Assembly (NCBI RefSeq): GCF_005116675.2
Contig: NZ_CP050699.1
Coordinates: 3,805,001 to 3,869,000 of the forward strand
Reading direction: 5' to 3'
From: Desulfosediminicola ganghwensis
GTDB lineage: Bacteria; Desulfobacterota; Desulfobulbia; Desulfobulbales; Desulfocapsaceae
DNA: 64,000 nt
A program made the position numbers and the translations under genes. Of the stretch, positions 27,910 to 37,798 are shown one piece after another. The notes below the pieces were generated by a model. It had not been told where the DNA came from, did not search any database, and saw only the letters and a list, made by a program, of their open reading frames with translations. The number at the start of each line of letters is the position of its first letter. The first letter of the stretch is position 1.

Positions 27910-28254
27910 ATGAGGGTTTTTATGAATTGGATGTCGAGGTTAGAAGAAAGCGATAAACGGTTAAATCATAAAATATTGTCCACGAGTAGAAGTGGTGTTG
28001 AAGGTATCACAAAGACTGAGACTTCGGCTAGATCGCCTGAAAAAAATGTTCTTAAACCTTTTGTTTTCAACAGCACTCATGGACCTGACCTTCGCATACC
28101 AGCAGACTGTCATCCCAAATATAAGTGGTGGGCTGGTGGTCAGTCAATTGCGGAGACATTACTGGAGATCAACGCACCCAAAACCGTATGGTTAAATCAC
28201 GTTGATCCTACGCTGAACAAAAGAGGATGGAATCTGATGGCGAAACATTTTTGA
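27910..28254 (+). CDS. Hypothetical island protein
   Basis: The 114-residue frame encodes a basic protein with HGPDLRIPADCHPKYKWW and GGQSIAETLLEIN. No domain is recognised. The lack of a strong ribosome-binding site keeps confidence low, but the composition is protein-like. Confidence 0.5.
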   Translation: MRVFMNWMSRLEESDKRLNHKILSTSRSGVEGITKTETSARSPEKNVLKPFVFNSTHGPDLRIPADCHPKYKWWAGGQSIAETLLEINAPKTVWLNHVDPTLNKRGWNLMAKHF

Positions 28255-28660
28255 CAAGGTTAGTTATTAAGAATAATTCTAAACTTCTACAGTCACCTGG
28301 GATAATTCCGACTTGGTTTGTCTGTAGGTCGATAAGCGAAATCCTAAGATTTACAGTTTGTATACGTATAAACAGTAGACACATCAAATTAAGTCAATGT
28401 CAAATTCCTATATGATTTGATGGGCAACCTTATCTCGGTATCAATACAACTATGAAAATCCATCTCTTGCTAAGCAATTTTTAATTCGGACTTTACCCTA
28501 TTTTTCACATGGGATCGAATGTACCCCTCCTAACAGAATAGGAGTGTGGAAGGGTTGCTAAGATCAAGAGAGTCCAGAGCAACGACAACCTGTATGTGTC
28601 GCATGTGGGTATGTAGGTGTATTGGGCCTGCAGTTATGATAAGTTTAGTTTTGTTAAGAA
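28255..28660. other. Gap between hypothetical gene and jetD
   Basis: About 400 AT-rich bases. I see no gene, RNA or clear terminator for the converging jet operon. Confidence 0.4.
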
Positions 28661-29506
28661 TTATTTGATCAATAAAGCCTCGTGTTCTAGGCCTCTGTTG
28701 TATTGACTCATTAGTTCGACCACCTTACGTGCCTGTGGGTCTTCTGACGACCGGAGGCGTTCATATACGGTGCGGCTATCATTCAATAATTGTTCACTGC
28801 CATACTTAAATAGAGCTTCGAGGTTGTGGGGAACAAACAACTCAACCCTAGAGTTAAGTTCCTTTAGTTTTAAGTATTCATCGATCCCTACTGGATCGTA
28901 ATCGCCAAAGTGTAAAAATCTACATCCACTATTTACAAAGATACTGTCTATCACCTTCCTGCTAAATCGTCCTTGTGTCCAAATAATCATGTCGATTTTG
29001 GTCTCCAAGGTGTCTATATCATCAAAATTCAAAAAGACAGTTCTATTTTCGACAGTTGCTAGATTGCCATTTACCTCTAACCTGTCTCCCTCAACAAGGG
29101 TAATTGCAGCACATCCGGTAAGATTGCACCATTCGTATGCCGGCAATTGCTGTCCGTTCAGTCGTAATACGGTGGGGTGGGGCGAGAACACCCTGATAAG
29201 AACGACAGAGGTTTTTTGTTTATCAAAACCCTGTTTGGAATTGCGATATACTGCTGTGGCATCAATACGGTTTTCAGTGCCCACGATCGCCTTATCAAGT
29301 CCTTCAGGGAAAATCGATAGCGAATAGCTTGCCAGGGATTTAGAATCCTGCGTGACGTATTTCTTTCCTGCCCCGGTATAATCAATGCGAACAATTTCGG
29401 TCTCAATAAGCCTGGTTAACTTTTGCCGGTTTTTCAATGAAACCTTACTGAAAGCAATGCTGCCTTCAGCTTCAAGGGTATTTAATATTTTTGCTAAAAC
29501 CCTCAT
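28661..29506 (-). CDS. jetD: Wadjet protein JetD (Toprim nuclease subunit)
   Basis: JetD is the Topo VI-like subunit that cuts circular DNA captured by the JetABC complex. This 281-residue protein has the Toprim acidic motifs ATVENRTVFL (Glu153), FLHFGDYDPVG (Asp202 and Asp204) and a terminal GLEHEALL. It is shorter than the roughly 400-residue JetD of well-known Wadjet types, mainly at the N-terminus. The start overlaps the jetC stop by 4 bases and it is the last gene of the operon. Confidence 0.88.
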   Translation of the reverse strand: MRVLAKILNTLEAEGSIAFSKVSLKNRQKLTRLIETEIVRIDYTGAGKKYVTQDSKSLASYSLSIFPEGLDKAIVGTENRIDATAVYRNSKQGFDKQKTSVVLIRVFSPHPTVLRLNGQQLPAYEWCNLTGCAAITLVEGDRLEVNGNLATVENRTVFLNFDDIDTLETKIDMIIWTQGRFSRKVIDSIFVNSGCRFLHFGDYDPVGIDEYLKLKELNSRVELFVPHNLEALFKYGSEQLLNDSRTVYERLRSSEDPQARKVVELMSQYNRGLEHEALLIK

Positions 29507-32253
29507 GCCTCTTCCTTAACGAGAAGGGTCATGTTTCTTTTGTCCACATAAAGTCCTTGCTTCTTACCAGATTCAAGGAGGTATATTTTATTGACGATAT
29601 GTTGTGCGTCAGGGCTTGCAATTATTGGTGTGAAACCTAATTCTATTGCTTTTTTCATGACCGCTCGTCTATTTTTGTCATCCAGAGCCGTAACCTCATC
29701 AAGATAGAAAGGGATTCTAGCATGGTTCTTCTTGTCGTCAAATAGTCCCCTCATAAGCATAAGATTGACAAGAACCTTAACAGTTATAGTCGTCCCATTC
29801 GACTCCACATTGGATAGGGATGTATATGTCTCTTTTTTCCCATCTATTTTCTCGACCTCAAACTTTAGGGAGAAAAGGTTTTTGATATCTATACGGCCTT
29901 TTTCCATTGCGATTCTTTCAAGTTCTTGAAGTGGTCCTTGGGCCTTGGTAAAATCATTTCCTGTATCTGAGAACTCAAACAATTCATGTTGTGTTCTGGC
30001 AGCCTTATTGATGATGCTTTGGAAAAGTTCGGTCATATACCCTTTCTCTTCTACGACAATCCTCAGGCTAAGGAGGTCGGAAATTTGTATCTTTGACAAA
30101 TCCCTGTTAATAGTGTTTGCCTGACCTCGAATCACCTTGACATCTTCAAGAAGATCTCTCAAATCTGTGTGGAGACTGCTTAGTGTCTTTTCCCAAATTG
30201 TATTTGCTGCTTTCTCCCGAGTTTCCAGTTCACCCAGTTTTTCCTTAAGAGAGTCAAGGAATTGCTGTTCAGACTCATACCTCCCACTATTGGGGCCAAG
30301 TTGAGTTTCAATGATATTCAGGTTTCTTTGAAGATTCTCACTATCCCTTTCCTGTGCCCTGGCATAAAGCGCATACCTGTCAATAAGCGCCTCAATCTCA
30401 TCATCGAGCCATGTAAAATTATCAGGTATTATCCAGTCAGGATCTGGTTTCTTTAAACATTCAATTTTCTCTTTCAACTTGGACTCTTCTGCCTGGATCT
30501 CAGAGATTCTTGTACCAATCCCCAAAATATCTGAGCTAATCTTTCCATACTCTTTTTCTAAAGAGTCGTACTTTTCGTTTTTTCGCTGTTCTTCTACCTC
30601 TATTTGACTTATCTGGGTTTTAAGAATTCGAATATTCGACTCATTTTCCTTGAACGTCCTATACCGATCAGCCTCCTTCTGTCTGCTAGATAGCTGTTTT
30701 CTGATTTCGCTAAGTTCTTTTTTCAACTCGGCCTGCTTCTTGGCGGCTTCTAATGTCTTTTCGTCCCGGGCTATTTCGCTTTCCAGGTTCGCTATACTTA
30801 ATTGAACCTGCTCCATATTGAAATATTTTGAAAGGTCCGGTTTCAACTCTTCTATCAGGTTTACTCTAACAGAAGGGTCAGAGTACGTATCATTCTTTAT
30901 CCTGCCAAGGATGGTTTGCAAGTTGGTCACAAGCAATTTGGTATCTGTAATACTAACCGGACCGTTATCGGTACTCTGTCCTAGAACCTTTTCATTTAAA
31001 ACTGCAAACACACGGGATAATTCTTCTTCTGTAAATTCATTACAGAGCATCTTTGCAAAGGTATTTTCGAAGTTGCTCAGCCTCAACGAGAGAGTTTGAA
31101 GTTCACGAATGTGTGCTTTCAACCTTGGCTCAACAACAATGATATCTTCAATAGTAACTAGAGCCAGGTTTTCGGCTATCTCATGTTCTCTGTTTTGGAG
31201 CTTGTTTATTGTAGCCGCTGCAAAGTCTGGAAGATAACTGCTGAAATGTAACTTTTCGTTCTCAAGTAATTTTATTTGATGATCAAGGGAACCTTTTTCT
31301 TTGTTCAGTCTACCAATAGCTCGACGAACATTTCCCTTTTCATGTTCAATTTGATTTTTAAGTTCTTTCTTAAGATCTCTATCATTCCCAAGGTTTTGAA
31401 TGAGGGTGATGTTATATTTTTGGCATTTCGAAAACTCATCCAATATCAGGGAGTATCCACCGACCATGTTCTCCCGGGCCTCATTTCGATTTGCAAACTG
31501 TTCGAAGCTTTCGTGTATGTATTTTTCAAGTTTTTGAAGTGTTAGAATTTCAGAGCGGATCTTATTTATCTCTTCCTGCTTTTTTTTGAATCTTTCTTGC
31601 AGATCGATTACGCCTTTAACCCGCATTTCGGGGTGGCACATCTGTATCAGGGCCTTTTTCACTTCATCTTGGTCTACAGTTGCCAGTTCCAACAGATTTT
31701 TATAGTTTTGCCGGAATTTTTTATAACCACCCTCATTTCTGATTGGCAAAAGATTGAGCTTGACACCCGTTCCAATATCATTTCCTGTCAGGAGAGACTG
31801 AAGATTACGGCCTGTTAAAATTTTAAACCCTTTGTCAGCCAGAAGCGGTTTAAGTTCACTTCCTCGTCGTATTACACCGCCATCTTTAAAATAGTGACTT
31901 TTCTTGTAAGAACCGCTGTATATAAAACGTTCGTATTCTCCATTTCCCAACGCACTGGTTCCACGAGCACCTACCACCATGTATCCGTTAGCAGTTAAAC
32001 ACTCAAAAAGTATATAACTGTATTCACTCTTGAAATAGTATCGTTTGCTGACGGCGTTATCTTTCGTGAATTTGAAGCTTCGGTCGTTATCTATATAGAG
32101 GAATTGAAGGGCAGAAATTAAAGTGGTTTTGCCGCTGTTGTTGGCACCTACCAGGTGTATCCCTTCATTCAGTTCAACTTCTGCATATTGGTATTTCCCG
32201 GAGTTGATCATGATGATTCTAGTAGGTCCGTTTGTTTCAATCGCTCTAGTCAC
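29503..32253 (-). CDS. jetC: Wadjet protein JetC (SMC/MukB-like ATPase)
   Basis: The 916-residue protein has an SMC architecture. Walker A is LVGANNSGKTTL (residues about 35 to 45), followed by a long coiled coil rich in Glu, Lys and Leu between about 250 and 730. The C-terminal head has ATLSN-like LSNVESNGTTI and Walker B IPFYLDEVTALDDKNRR. JetC should extrude DNA loops as a dimer with JetA (kleisin) and JetB (KITE). It overlaps jetB by 8 bases. It is somewhat shorter than type I JetC, mostly in the coiled coil. Confidence 0.9.
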   Translation of the reverse strand: MTRAIETNGPTRIIMINSGKYQYAEVELNEGIHLVGANNSGKTTLISALQFLYIDNDRSFKFTKDNAVSKRYYFKSEYSYILFECLTANGYMVVGARGTSALGNGEYERFIYSGSYKKSHYFKDGGVIRRGSELKPLLADKGFKILTGRNLQSLLTGNDIGTGVKLNLLPIRNEGGYKKFRQNYKNLLELATVDQDEVKKALIQMCHPEMRVKGVIDLQERFKKKQEEINKIRSEILTLQKLEKYIHESFEQFANRNEARENMVGGYSLILDEFSKCQKYNITLIQNLGNDRDLKKELKNQIEHEKGNVRRAIGRLNKEKGSLDHQIKLLENEKLHFSSYLPDFAAATINKLQNREHEIAENLALVTIEDIIVVEPRLKAHIRELQTLSLRLSNFENTFAKMLCNEFTEEELSRVFAVLNEKVLGQSTDNGPVSITDTKLLVTNLQTILGRIKNDTYSDPSVRVNLIEELKPDLSKYFNMEQVQLSIANLESEIARDEKTLEAAKKQAELKKELSEIRKQLSSRQKEADRYRTFKENESNIRILKTQISQIEVEEQRKNEKYDSLEKEYGKISSDILGIGTRISEIQAEESKLKEKIECLKKPDPDWIIPDNFTWLDDEIEALIDRYALYARAQERDSENLQRNLNIIETQLGPNSGRYESEQQFLDSLKEKLGELETREKAANTIWEKTLSSLHTDLRDLLEDVKVIRGQANTINRDLSKIQISDLLSLRIVVEEKGYMTELFQSIINKAARTQHELFEFSDTGNDFTKAQGPLQELERIAMEKGRIDIKNLFSLKFEVEKIDGKKETYTSLSNVESNGTTITVKVLVNLMLMRGLFDDKKNHARIPFYLDEVTALDDKNRRAVMKKAIELGFTPIIASPDAQHIVNKIYLLESGKKQGLYVDKRNMTLLVKEEA

Positions 32254-32806
32254 TCCAAACCTCCATTTTACCGAACTGATTATCCTCCGCTATTGCTTCA
32301 ACACACAGATCGAAAAAGCGATAAATGGGAGGAGTGAACTCAAAATTTTGGCCGCTGCCGATAATGGTTGCAAAGCCATATCTTGCCATGGTTTTGACAA
32401 CCGACCTTAATCCCCCGCTATCTGTTATTCTGACTTCTTTCATCAAGTCTCTGTACCGTTCGGTTGTTAGGTGAGGGAGTAAATCCAATGAAAACCTGGT
32501 AGTCATCAGGGCATCTTCAAGGTCTCTTTCGCGTTTATCAAGATTTTCAATGAGAAGAAATGTAAATAGCGCCATTTGCTTGATATTCTCATTGTTTGTT
32601 TTGTTTTTATTTGCTTTGAAGTAAAAAAATTCCCGTGGGTGGTATATCAATTCGTATCCTAGTGCAGAAAAGCACGCAGTAAAGTCCTTTTTCCGGTCAA
32701 CTAAAGAGAAGAATTTTGAACCATCCATATAGCAAAGATGTTTTCCCTGTTGCAAGTCACTGAAGATTTGAGCAAGATTTGGAAGGTCATACTTATTGTC
32801 CATCAA
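32246..32806 (-). CDS. jetB: Wadjet protein JetB (KITE/MukE-like subunit)
   Basis: The 186-residue protein sits between jetA and jetC with overlaps on both sides (4 and 8 bases). It has the winged-helix composition of DUF4194/MukE-like subunits (LDKRERDLEDALMTTRF, VKTMARYGFATIIGS). The identification rests strongly on operon order and size. Its role is to bridge the kleisin and the SMC heads. Confidence 0.78.
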   Translation of the reverse strand: MMDNKYDLPNLAQIFSDLQQGKHLCYMDGSKFFSLVDRKKDFTACFSALGYELIYHPREFFYFKANKNKTNNENIKQMALFTFLLIENLDKRERDLEDALMTTRFSLDLLPHLTTERYRDLMKEVRITDSGGLRSVVKTMARYGFATIIGSGQNFEFTPPIYRFFDLCVEAIAEDNQFGKMEVWSD

Positions 32807-34026
32807 ATTAGGTCCTTTATTTCGATAGGAAGGGTGTGAACAAGATATCCTTTGATTTTATAAGTTTTTATTTCCTCTTTATAAATTGGGTCTAATGAAT
32901 GATCGATTAGAATCTTATAGGCTTGGAGCAGCAAAGCTGGATCTTCCCCATGGTATCGGTCCATAACCCATTCAAATGAGTCTTCAACCGGTAAGGCTTT
33001 CCGAAATTGTTTAAGTAACTGGGTTTGAATGATAGCCGATACCCTTACCTCATTGTGTTCATCATGGTTGATCCTTGGTGGGTGAGATGGTTCATAGCCT
33101 TTTGCTTCTTTCATGAAATCAAGCAGTTTTAGGTCTTGGAAGAGGGCAGTTTTAAAAACTGTAGAGGGAAGATCCAGTTTGTTTACAACATGGTCAAGCG
33201 CAGCAGGTCCCTCTTTATCTACCTTCTTTAATATTGCGGATACGCCACGTCCAAAAAGGTTTGCGCGGAGACTTTTGAGTAAGGGAGTCACTTCATCTAG
33301 AGATTCCCGGAATGAGTTTTTTAAATCACTTCGAACCCTTGGTAATTGTAATACTACCCTTCTGGTTTTATCTTTCTGGTCACGATCCAGAATGTATTCA
33401 TGTTGAGCATGTTCTAACAGGACTTGAAGTTGTTGTAGGCTTCGGTCAACGGTACCATCAACTATGACCATTTCTTCGAGAGGAGTAATAAATCTATGTA
33501 AAGTATCTGTTACTTTTTCGTATCGGACTGCAGAACTTTCATGTTTTTCATTGATCTTGATTTTGGTTACTTCATTGATGATAGCTAACCTGTTACCGTT
33601 AGAGCACTGTCTTAACTTTTCAATATTGTTTGTTAAATCTCTAAGATAATTATCTATTCGGACATCATTTCCATCCTTGAAGGCCTTTTCAAGCTCCTGC
33701 CTGTGTAGATCAAGTTCCTCTAGATAGACTTTTATTTGCTTTGCGGATGTGAAACGGTGTTCTCGCTCAAGAAATTCGACGATTTCCCTTGTGAGAGGCT
33801 GTACTTCATAAAAGTTGGTTGCACCAGGAACCTGTTGTATGAATTTTTGTCTAACTAATTGGAAGAAAATGTTACGGGGCTTGTTGGTGGAGTCACCACG
33901 ATTGTACTTGCGTATGAAGTTAAATATGTCTGCTTCAGACAGGTCACCGGCAAAATGATAAAGATCTATCATAAGAAGATAATTCTCAAGACCTAATTTC
34001 CACCATGCTTTGTACTCTAAAGCCAT
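32803..34026 (-). CDS. jetA: Wadjet protein JetA (kleisin/MukF-like subunit)
   Basis: The 407-residue first gene of the operon is helical. It begins with a winged-helix-like region (FHFAGDLSEAD-type segment at residues 23 to 35) and has a middle rich in charged helices (RQELEKAFKDGNDVRIDNYL), as in the DUF3375/MukF-like JetA subunit. It is shorter than type I JetA (about 500 residues). Order JetA-JetB-JetC-JetD with overlapping ends is diagnostic. The Wadjet type cannot be fixed by eye. Confidence 0.78.
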   Translation of the reverse strand: MALEYKAWWKLGLENYLLMIDLYHFAGDLSEADIFNFIRKYNRGDSTNKPRNIFFQLVRQKFIQQVPGATNFYEVQPLTREIVEFLEREHRFTSAKQIKVYLEELDLHRQELEKAFKDGNDVRIDNYLRDLTNNIEKLRQCSNGNRLAIINEVTKIKINEKHESSAVRYEKVTDTLHRFITPLEEMVIVDGTVDRSLQQLQVLLEHAQHEYILDRDQKDKTRRVVLQLPRVRSDLKNSFRESLDEVTPLLKSLRANLFGRGVSAILKKVDKEGPAALDHVVNKLDLPSTVFKTALFQDLKLLDFMKEAKGYEPSHPPRINHDEHNEVRVSAIIQTQLLKQFRKALPVEDSFEWVMDRYHGEDPALLLQAYKILIDHSLDPIYKEEIKTYKIKGYLVHTLPIEIKDLI

Positions 34027-34735
34027 TTATGCACCTAGTTTAAAAATTGTTTTCCATACCTATAGCATATCAGGGGTATCATATAGTGACCCCCCTAGCA
34101 ATTTTTTATTATTTTATAGAGGAATAGTCGAGTAGGCTAACAGGTCATGCTGCTGGGAAAGCGTTATGCACAGTTTTTTGCCCTTTATGTTTGGCATGGC
34201 TTTAGAGTTTAAAGAACTACATCAGTTAAGAAATCGGAAATAAACGTAAAAGTAATAACATACACTGCACTTAACCTAACGACAACATTCTCTTTATGCA
34301 TGGTGAAACAGGGGATAGACCATGGTCGATTCTATTTACGGGGTATTTTTCTATCTGAGAACTTCCTTTAAGCTGTTTGTAACACCAAGATTCCCGCAGG
34401 CAATCTCAAAGCCAAAATGAAATATCTATGTTAATGTTCTTCCTGTATCCAGAAAATTTGGCTCGCTCTCAAAACCTAACAACAAAAGTGCAACGAGAGA
34501 TGAGAGCTTATCCATGTACACCTCTACCTTCTTCATGTGAGGGCAAAGTTTAGATTATTCCTGATAAGGCCAGTGAGGCTAACGAATTAGGCGGGTTGAC
34601 CTTATTCCTATCTCTTCAACTAGACCTCATACAAGATAGCCGCATTTCATGGAGTAGCAGTGAAAGATCGTACAGTCCCATCAAGCTGTGTTGTGATGGG
34701 AAAACTAAAAATGCACGAAGTTCGACACAACAAAA
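34027..34735. other. About 0.7 kb without a supported gene upstream of the jet operon
   Basis: The left part should hold the jetA promoter (minus strand). The remainder shows only short frames without ribosome-binding sites. I see no tRNA, repeat or insertion sequence end. Confidence 0.4.
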
Positions 34736-34765
34736 CCCACAAAAGGGTTCTATTGGTTTTGTGGG
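34736..34765 (-). terminator. Terminator of the lipoprotein gene
   Basis: CCCACAAAA and TTTTGTGGG form a perfect 9-bp stem with a 12-base loop. On the minus strand it is followed by TTTTGTT, 39 bases after the lipoprotein stop. Confidence 0.7.
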
Positions 34766-34803
34766 GACCCGTATCGTCGTCCTATAGGAGCGTCCAATTA
34801 GTA

Positions 34804-35484
34804 TCAGAGAAAAATGTTTTGAGTTATGCCCTTGGCAGCGACCTCAACCATTTGAGGGAGATACTCATGAATTTCTGGATTTCTTTGATGAGTTATTACG
34901 AGGCCCAAGTCTAAATCCCGTCTGGGCGAATTAATGTATTCTGCTTTTCCGACTCCCCTCCAAATAACCGTACCAGTCTGAGAATCAACTAGCTCTCCCA
35001 AAACTATAAGATTGGTGCGCCAGACGTTGTTGGTATCGCTAACCCATCCTGTATATCCTGTATCTACACCTCTAATTTTTTCTCTAGAAAGATGTACTGA
35101 CGGGATGAGTAGAAAATAACGGGCCCCGGTTTTTTTAGAAAATTCTCTTAAGGGAGGAACTGAAATGGCCTTTAAAGTGTCATAAGCAGATTTCCACTCT
35201 ACATACTCATCCACAAGGTTGTTCTTAACTATTAAGGTCTTGAATTCCCCGGATTCTACAATACCTGTCGCTGGATTCAGGGTTTTCAAACTTTTAGCAA
35301 GTGCCGCTTCTATCGTTCCGGACAGTCCCGGCATTTCTGCCGTTTCTTTTACAGGCAGAATTGCAACTACCCCGTCAATCCCAGAATGGGCATCTACCAT
35401 GGTGTATGATTTGTCCCGAAGCCCTTCGATAGATGCGCAAGAAGTGACAATGAAAGCTACCAGAACGAGCACAAAGTTTCTCAT
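34804..35484 (-). CDS. Putative lipoprotein of unknown function
   Basis: The 226-residue product has a lipoprotein signal peptide: basic start MRNFVLVLVAF, then lipobox VTSC with the acceptor cysteine at residue 16. The mature part contains VVAILPVKETAEMPGLSGTI and TVIWRGVGKAEY, which recall periplasmic or outer-membrane proteins of the GNA1162/TolB-N-like kind, but I cannot name the family. GGAG precedes the ATG at 35484. It has its own terminator and stands alone. Confidence 0.75.
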   Translation of the reverse strand: MRNFVLVLVAFIVTSCASIEGLRDKSYTMVDAHSGIDGVVAILPVKETAEMPGLSGTIEAALAKSLKTLNPATGIVESGEFKTLIVKNNLVDEYVEWKSAYDTLKAISVPPLREFSKKTGARYFLLIPSVHLSREKIRGVDTGYTGWVSDTNNVWRTNLIVLGELVDSQTGTVIWRGVGKAEYINSPRRDLDLGLVITHQRNPEIHEYLPQMVEVAAKGITQNIFL

Positions 35485-35705
35485 TCTAATTCTCCTATTT
35501 GATTCGAGTGAAAAGAAACAGTGATAAGTGATTTCGTTAGTTGCATGATAGGGCTAATAACAGTTAGCAGGAGTTTGACTGGAAGGCAAGGGGGAACGGC
35601 TTAATGTATTTAAAAAAACAGGAGATCTATGAGGAAGATTGATCCTGCTATAAAAGAGTGGACACTCAGATAAGCCAATATTAAAGAGATTGGCAGGAGG
35701 AAGAT

Positions 35706-36437
35706 ATGAGTGTTCAAAGAAGAAGATACGATCCAGATTTCAAACGCAAAGAAGTGGCCCCGGTTCGTTGGGCAGGATCGGGGCATGACTCAGAACCAGA
35801 GGCGATACTGATACACCTTTTAGGGAAAAACTATCTGCACAAGTACAGGGAGAAAGATTGTGGTGCTGGTTACCTGATCACCCAAGAAGAGAAACAGTTA
35901 TGTTCAGCTACCATGCCCAATCTACTCCATCGATCAACTGTGCAGAGAGAGTTACAGGCATTGATCGAGCGAATTATTGAGGTGAATTCAAACGAGAGCT
36001 ACTTTTACCAAATCGACTTAGTAGCCATCTTCGGGGATTACATCTCTGACACAGAAGACATCGCTCCTGTCGATGTCTTCATCAAGGGTAAGCTCAAGGA
36101 CTCTATCTTGAAGAAGTATGGCCGTCCCGGAGACGCCGGACGTATCCTTGCCAAGAAACATAAGAGACAAATCATTTCCTCCAAGAATGCAGCTGCATCC
36201 CCTGAGCTTCACGCCATAAATACACTACAACGTCAATCACACTCGTTTCAGATCGTTAATTCTCTCCGAGAAATTGCATTCGGTGGACCTATTAGGGTTC
36301 GCATTTGTGACATCAATGAACCACCAGAGGAAGTAGATCTGGAAGAACCTATGTTCGTTGTAATCTATGACATTGATGACCCGAGCATCCATAGGGCTGG
36401 CATCCCTTACATCCCATTCCAGAACAAGGAAAACTAG
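35706..36437 (+). CDS. Hypothetical protein with a transposase-like N-terminus and possible nucleotidyltransferase-like segment
   Basis: The 243-residue frame starts at an ATG preceded by GGAGGAAGAT. The first residues, QRRRYDPDFKRKEV, look like the start of IS3 OrfA proteins, but no helix-turn-helix follows. The centre reads YQIDLVAIFGDYISDTEDIAPVDVFIKGKL, faintly like the GS...D.D core of minimal nucleotidyltransferases. That is a guess. The C-terminus is acidic. The gene may be a chimera of a transposase fragment with another protein. Confidence 0.5.
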   Translation: MSVQRRRYDPDFKRKEVAPVRWAGSGHDSEPEAILIHLLGKNYLHKYREKDCGAGYLITQEEKQLCSATMPNLLHRSTVQRELQALIERIIEVNSNESYFYQIDLVAIFGDYISDTEDIAPVDVFIKGKLKDSILKKYGRPGDAGRILAKKHKRQIISSKNAAASPELHAINTLQRQSHSFQIVNSLREIAFGGPIRVRICDINEPPEEVDLEEPMFVVIYDIDDPSIHRAGIPYIPFQNKEN

Positions 36438-36904
36438 TAGTAACTTCTCTCCTGAAGTCATCATTACAGGAACAACCCTGCTCTCGTTGGAACAAACCGG
36501 AACACCAGAACACGCACACAATAACGCTTTTACAGTGACATAATAAGGTGACAGCACAGTTTGTTCCTGTGTTCCGTTGTTCCAACGGTTTTCTAGTATT
36601 CTTTTGGTTCTTCCTCTCCGGCATAAAGAGCCATCAGATCACGTAATCCTTTGGAGAACAATGTAAGAAATTTGTAATACCTACCAAATATAAGGACAGA
36701 TACAGTAGAAGTACTTTTCATTACACGAGAAATGCGTATGGGCTTTGGCCGGCCTATACGCATTTCTCGTTTATAGCGTGTGGAAGCCCTTTATTGCGTC
36801 TATACAAAACTCGCTGTATAGTCAAACATTATCAGTAATATCATATTCATATGATGTTGTTCCTCTTCCTCTCTTTAGCCTAAGTTTTTCAACGAGGTAA
36901 TATT
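36438..36904. other. Intergenic region with a long hairpin
   Basis: No gene is seen. Bases 36725 to 36770 hold a perfect 15-bp inverted repeat, listed separately. The rest is AT-rich and probably includes the promoter of the OB-fold gene. Confidence 0.4.
36725..36770. repeat. Perfect 15-bp inverted repeat
   Basis: ACGAGAAATGCGTAT and its exact complement flank a 16-base GC-rich loop that can itself pair (GGC/GCC). It could be a bidirectional terminator for the upstream gene. Confidence 0.6.
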
Positions 36905-37279
36905 ATGAAATTAAAAAATCGCTTTCTAGGCATACTTGTCATTGCTATCACACTCATGGCGACAGTAGCTAGTGGTCAGATAATAAAAACAAACGAAGCA
37001 AATGCTTACATCGGGCAGAAAACCACTGTATGTGGTTTCGTTGCCTCAAGCAAATATTCTGATAAGTCTACAGGGAGACCAACTTTTCTTAACTTTGATA
37101 ATACATTTCCTAGACATGATTTTACGATCGTAATCTGGGGCAATAATCGCCAATACTTCGGAAGGCCAGAAAAACAATACAAAGGTAAAGATTTATGTGT
37201 TACCGGTCAGATAGAGAGCTTTAAAGGAAAAGCTCAAATCGTAGCTGAAAGACCTTCAGAAATTGCAGTAATTAATTGA
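36905..37279 (+). CDS. Exported OB-fold protein
   Basis: The 124-residue product has a signal peptide (FLGILVIAITLMATVASG) and one small beta-barrel domain: INTNEA-like start, AYIGQKTTVCGFVASS, PTFLNFDNTFPRHDFTIVIWG, KDLCVTGQIESFKGKAQIV. This matches small periplasmic OB-fold proteins often linked to nucleic acid or nuclease genes. A thermonuclease-type pseudogene lies about 1.7 kb downstream. AACGAGG precedes the ATG. Confidence 0.75.
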   Translation: MKLKNRFLGILVIAITLMATVASGQIIKTNEANAYIGQKTTVCGFVASSKYSDKSTGRPTFLNFDNTFPRHDFTIVIWGNNRQYFGRPEKQYKGKDLCVTGQIESFKGKAQIVAERPSEIAVIN

Positions 37280-37798
37280 GGTCTTAATAATAGTTTCACC
37301 ACTTGTCCTAGATCAATCTGATGATCCAGCTCAAGAGGTTTATATGGAAACGAATACACGTAACTCCACAGATCGTCGAGGCAAGTCAATTAAGATAAAT
37401 TTTTACTTAATTACAGTTACTTGAGGGATCGTAGAACCTTGCTATCTCTTCTGCTGGTTTTCTCACTTCTATCCATACCATCAAAGTCCTCGACTCTTCA
37501 TACAGACAACACAAGTAGGCTACCTGCTGTCCTATCAATGTCCTGTCGCCCTATATGGTTACCGGATGTGTCACGCACAAAGTGTCCAATATTTTCCAGA
37601 CAATGCAGGACGCTGTGTCAAGAATTAAAAATTCAGACTTTACTGGACACGACAGAAAGCGGAGATAGGTGAGCGTCGAGAATGTCACAGGAAGTAAACT
37701 CTGATGGACAGGATTGGAATCATGGGTGCAATCTGCTCTGGTTGGTGGTATTGATTTGATATCGTAGTGATAATCCCGTTCCCAACATAATATTTAAT
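37280..37798. other. Gap with a possible decayed signal-peptide gene
   Basis: Around 37421 a frame starts with hydrophobic LLSLLLVFSLLSIPSKSS and another frame continues with CPVALYGYRMCHAQSVQYF and GRCVKN, ending at 37627. This could be a frameshifted small secreted protein, but support is weak. No other feature is seen. Confidence 0.3.

Noticed and set aside
37421-37672. Small frame with a signal-peptide-like start
   Set aside because: The protein-like part switches frame after about 20 residues. I could not decide between a pseudogene and chance, so it is mentioned only in the gap entry.
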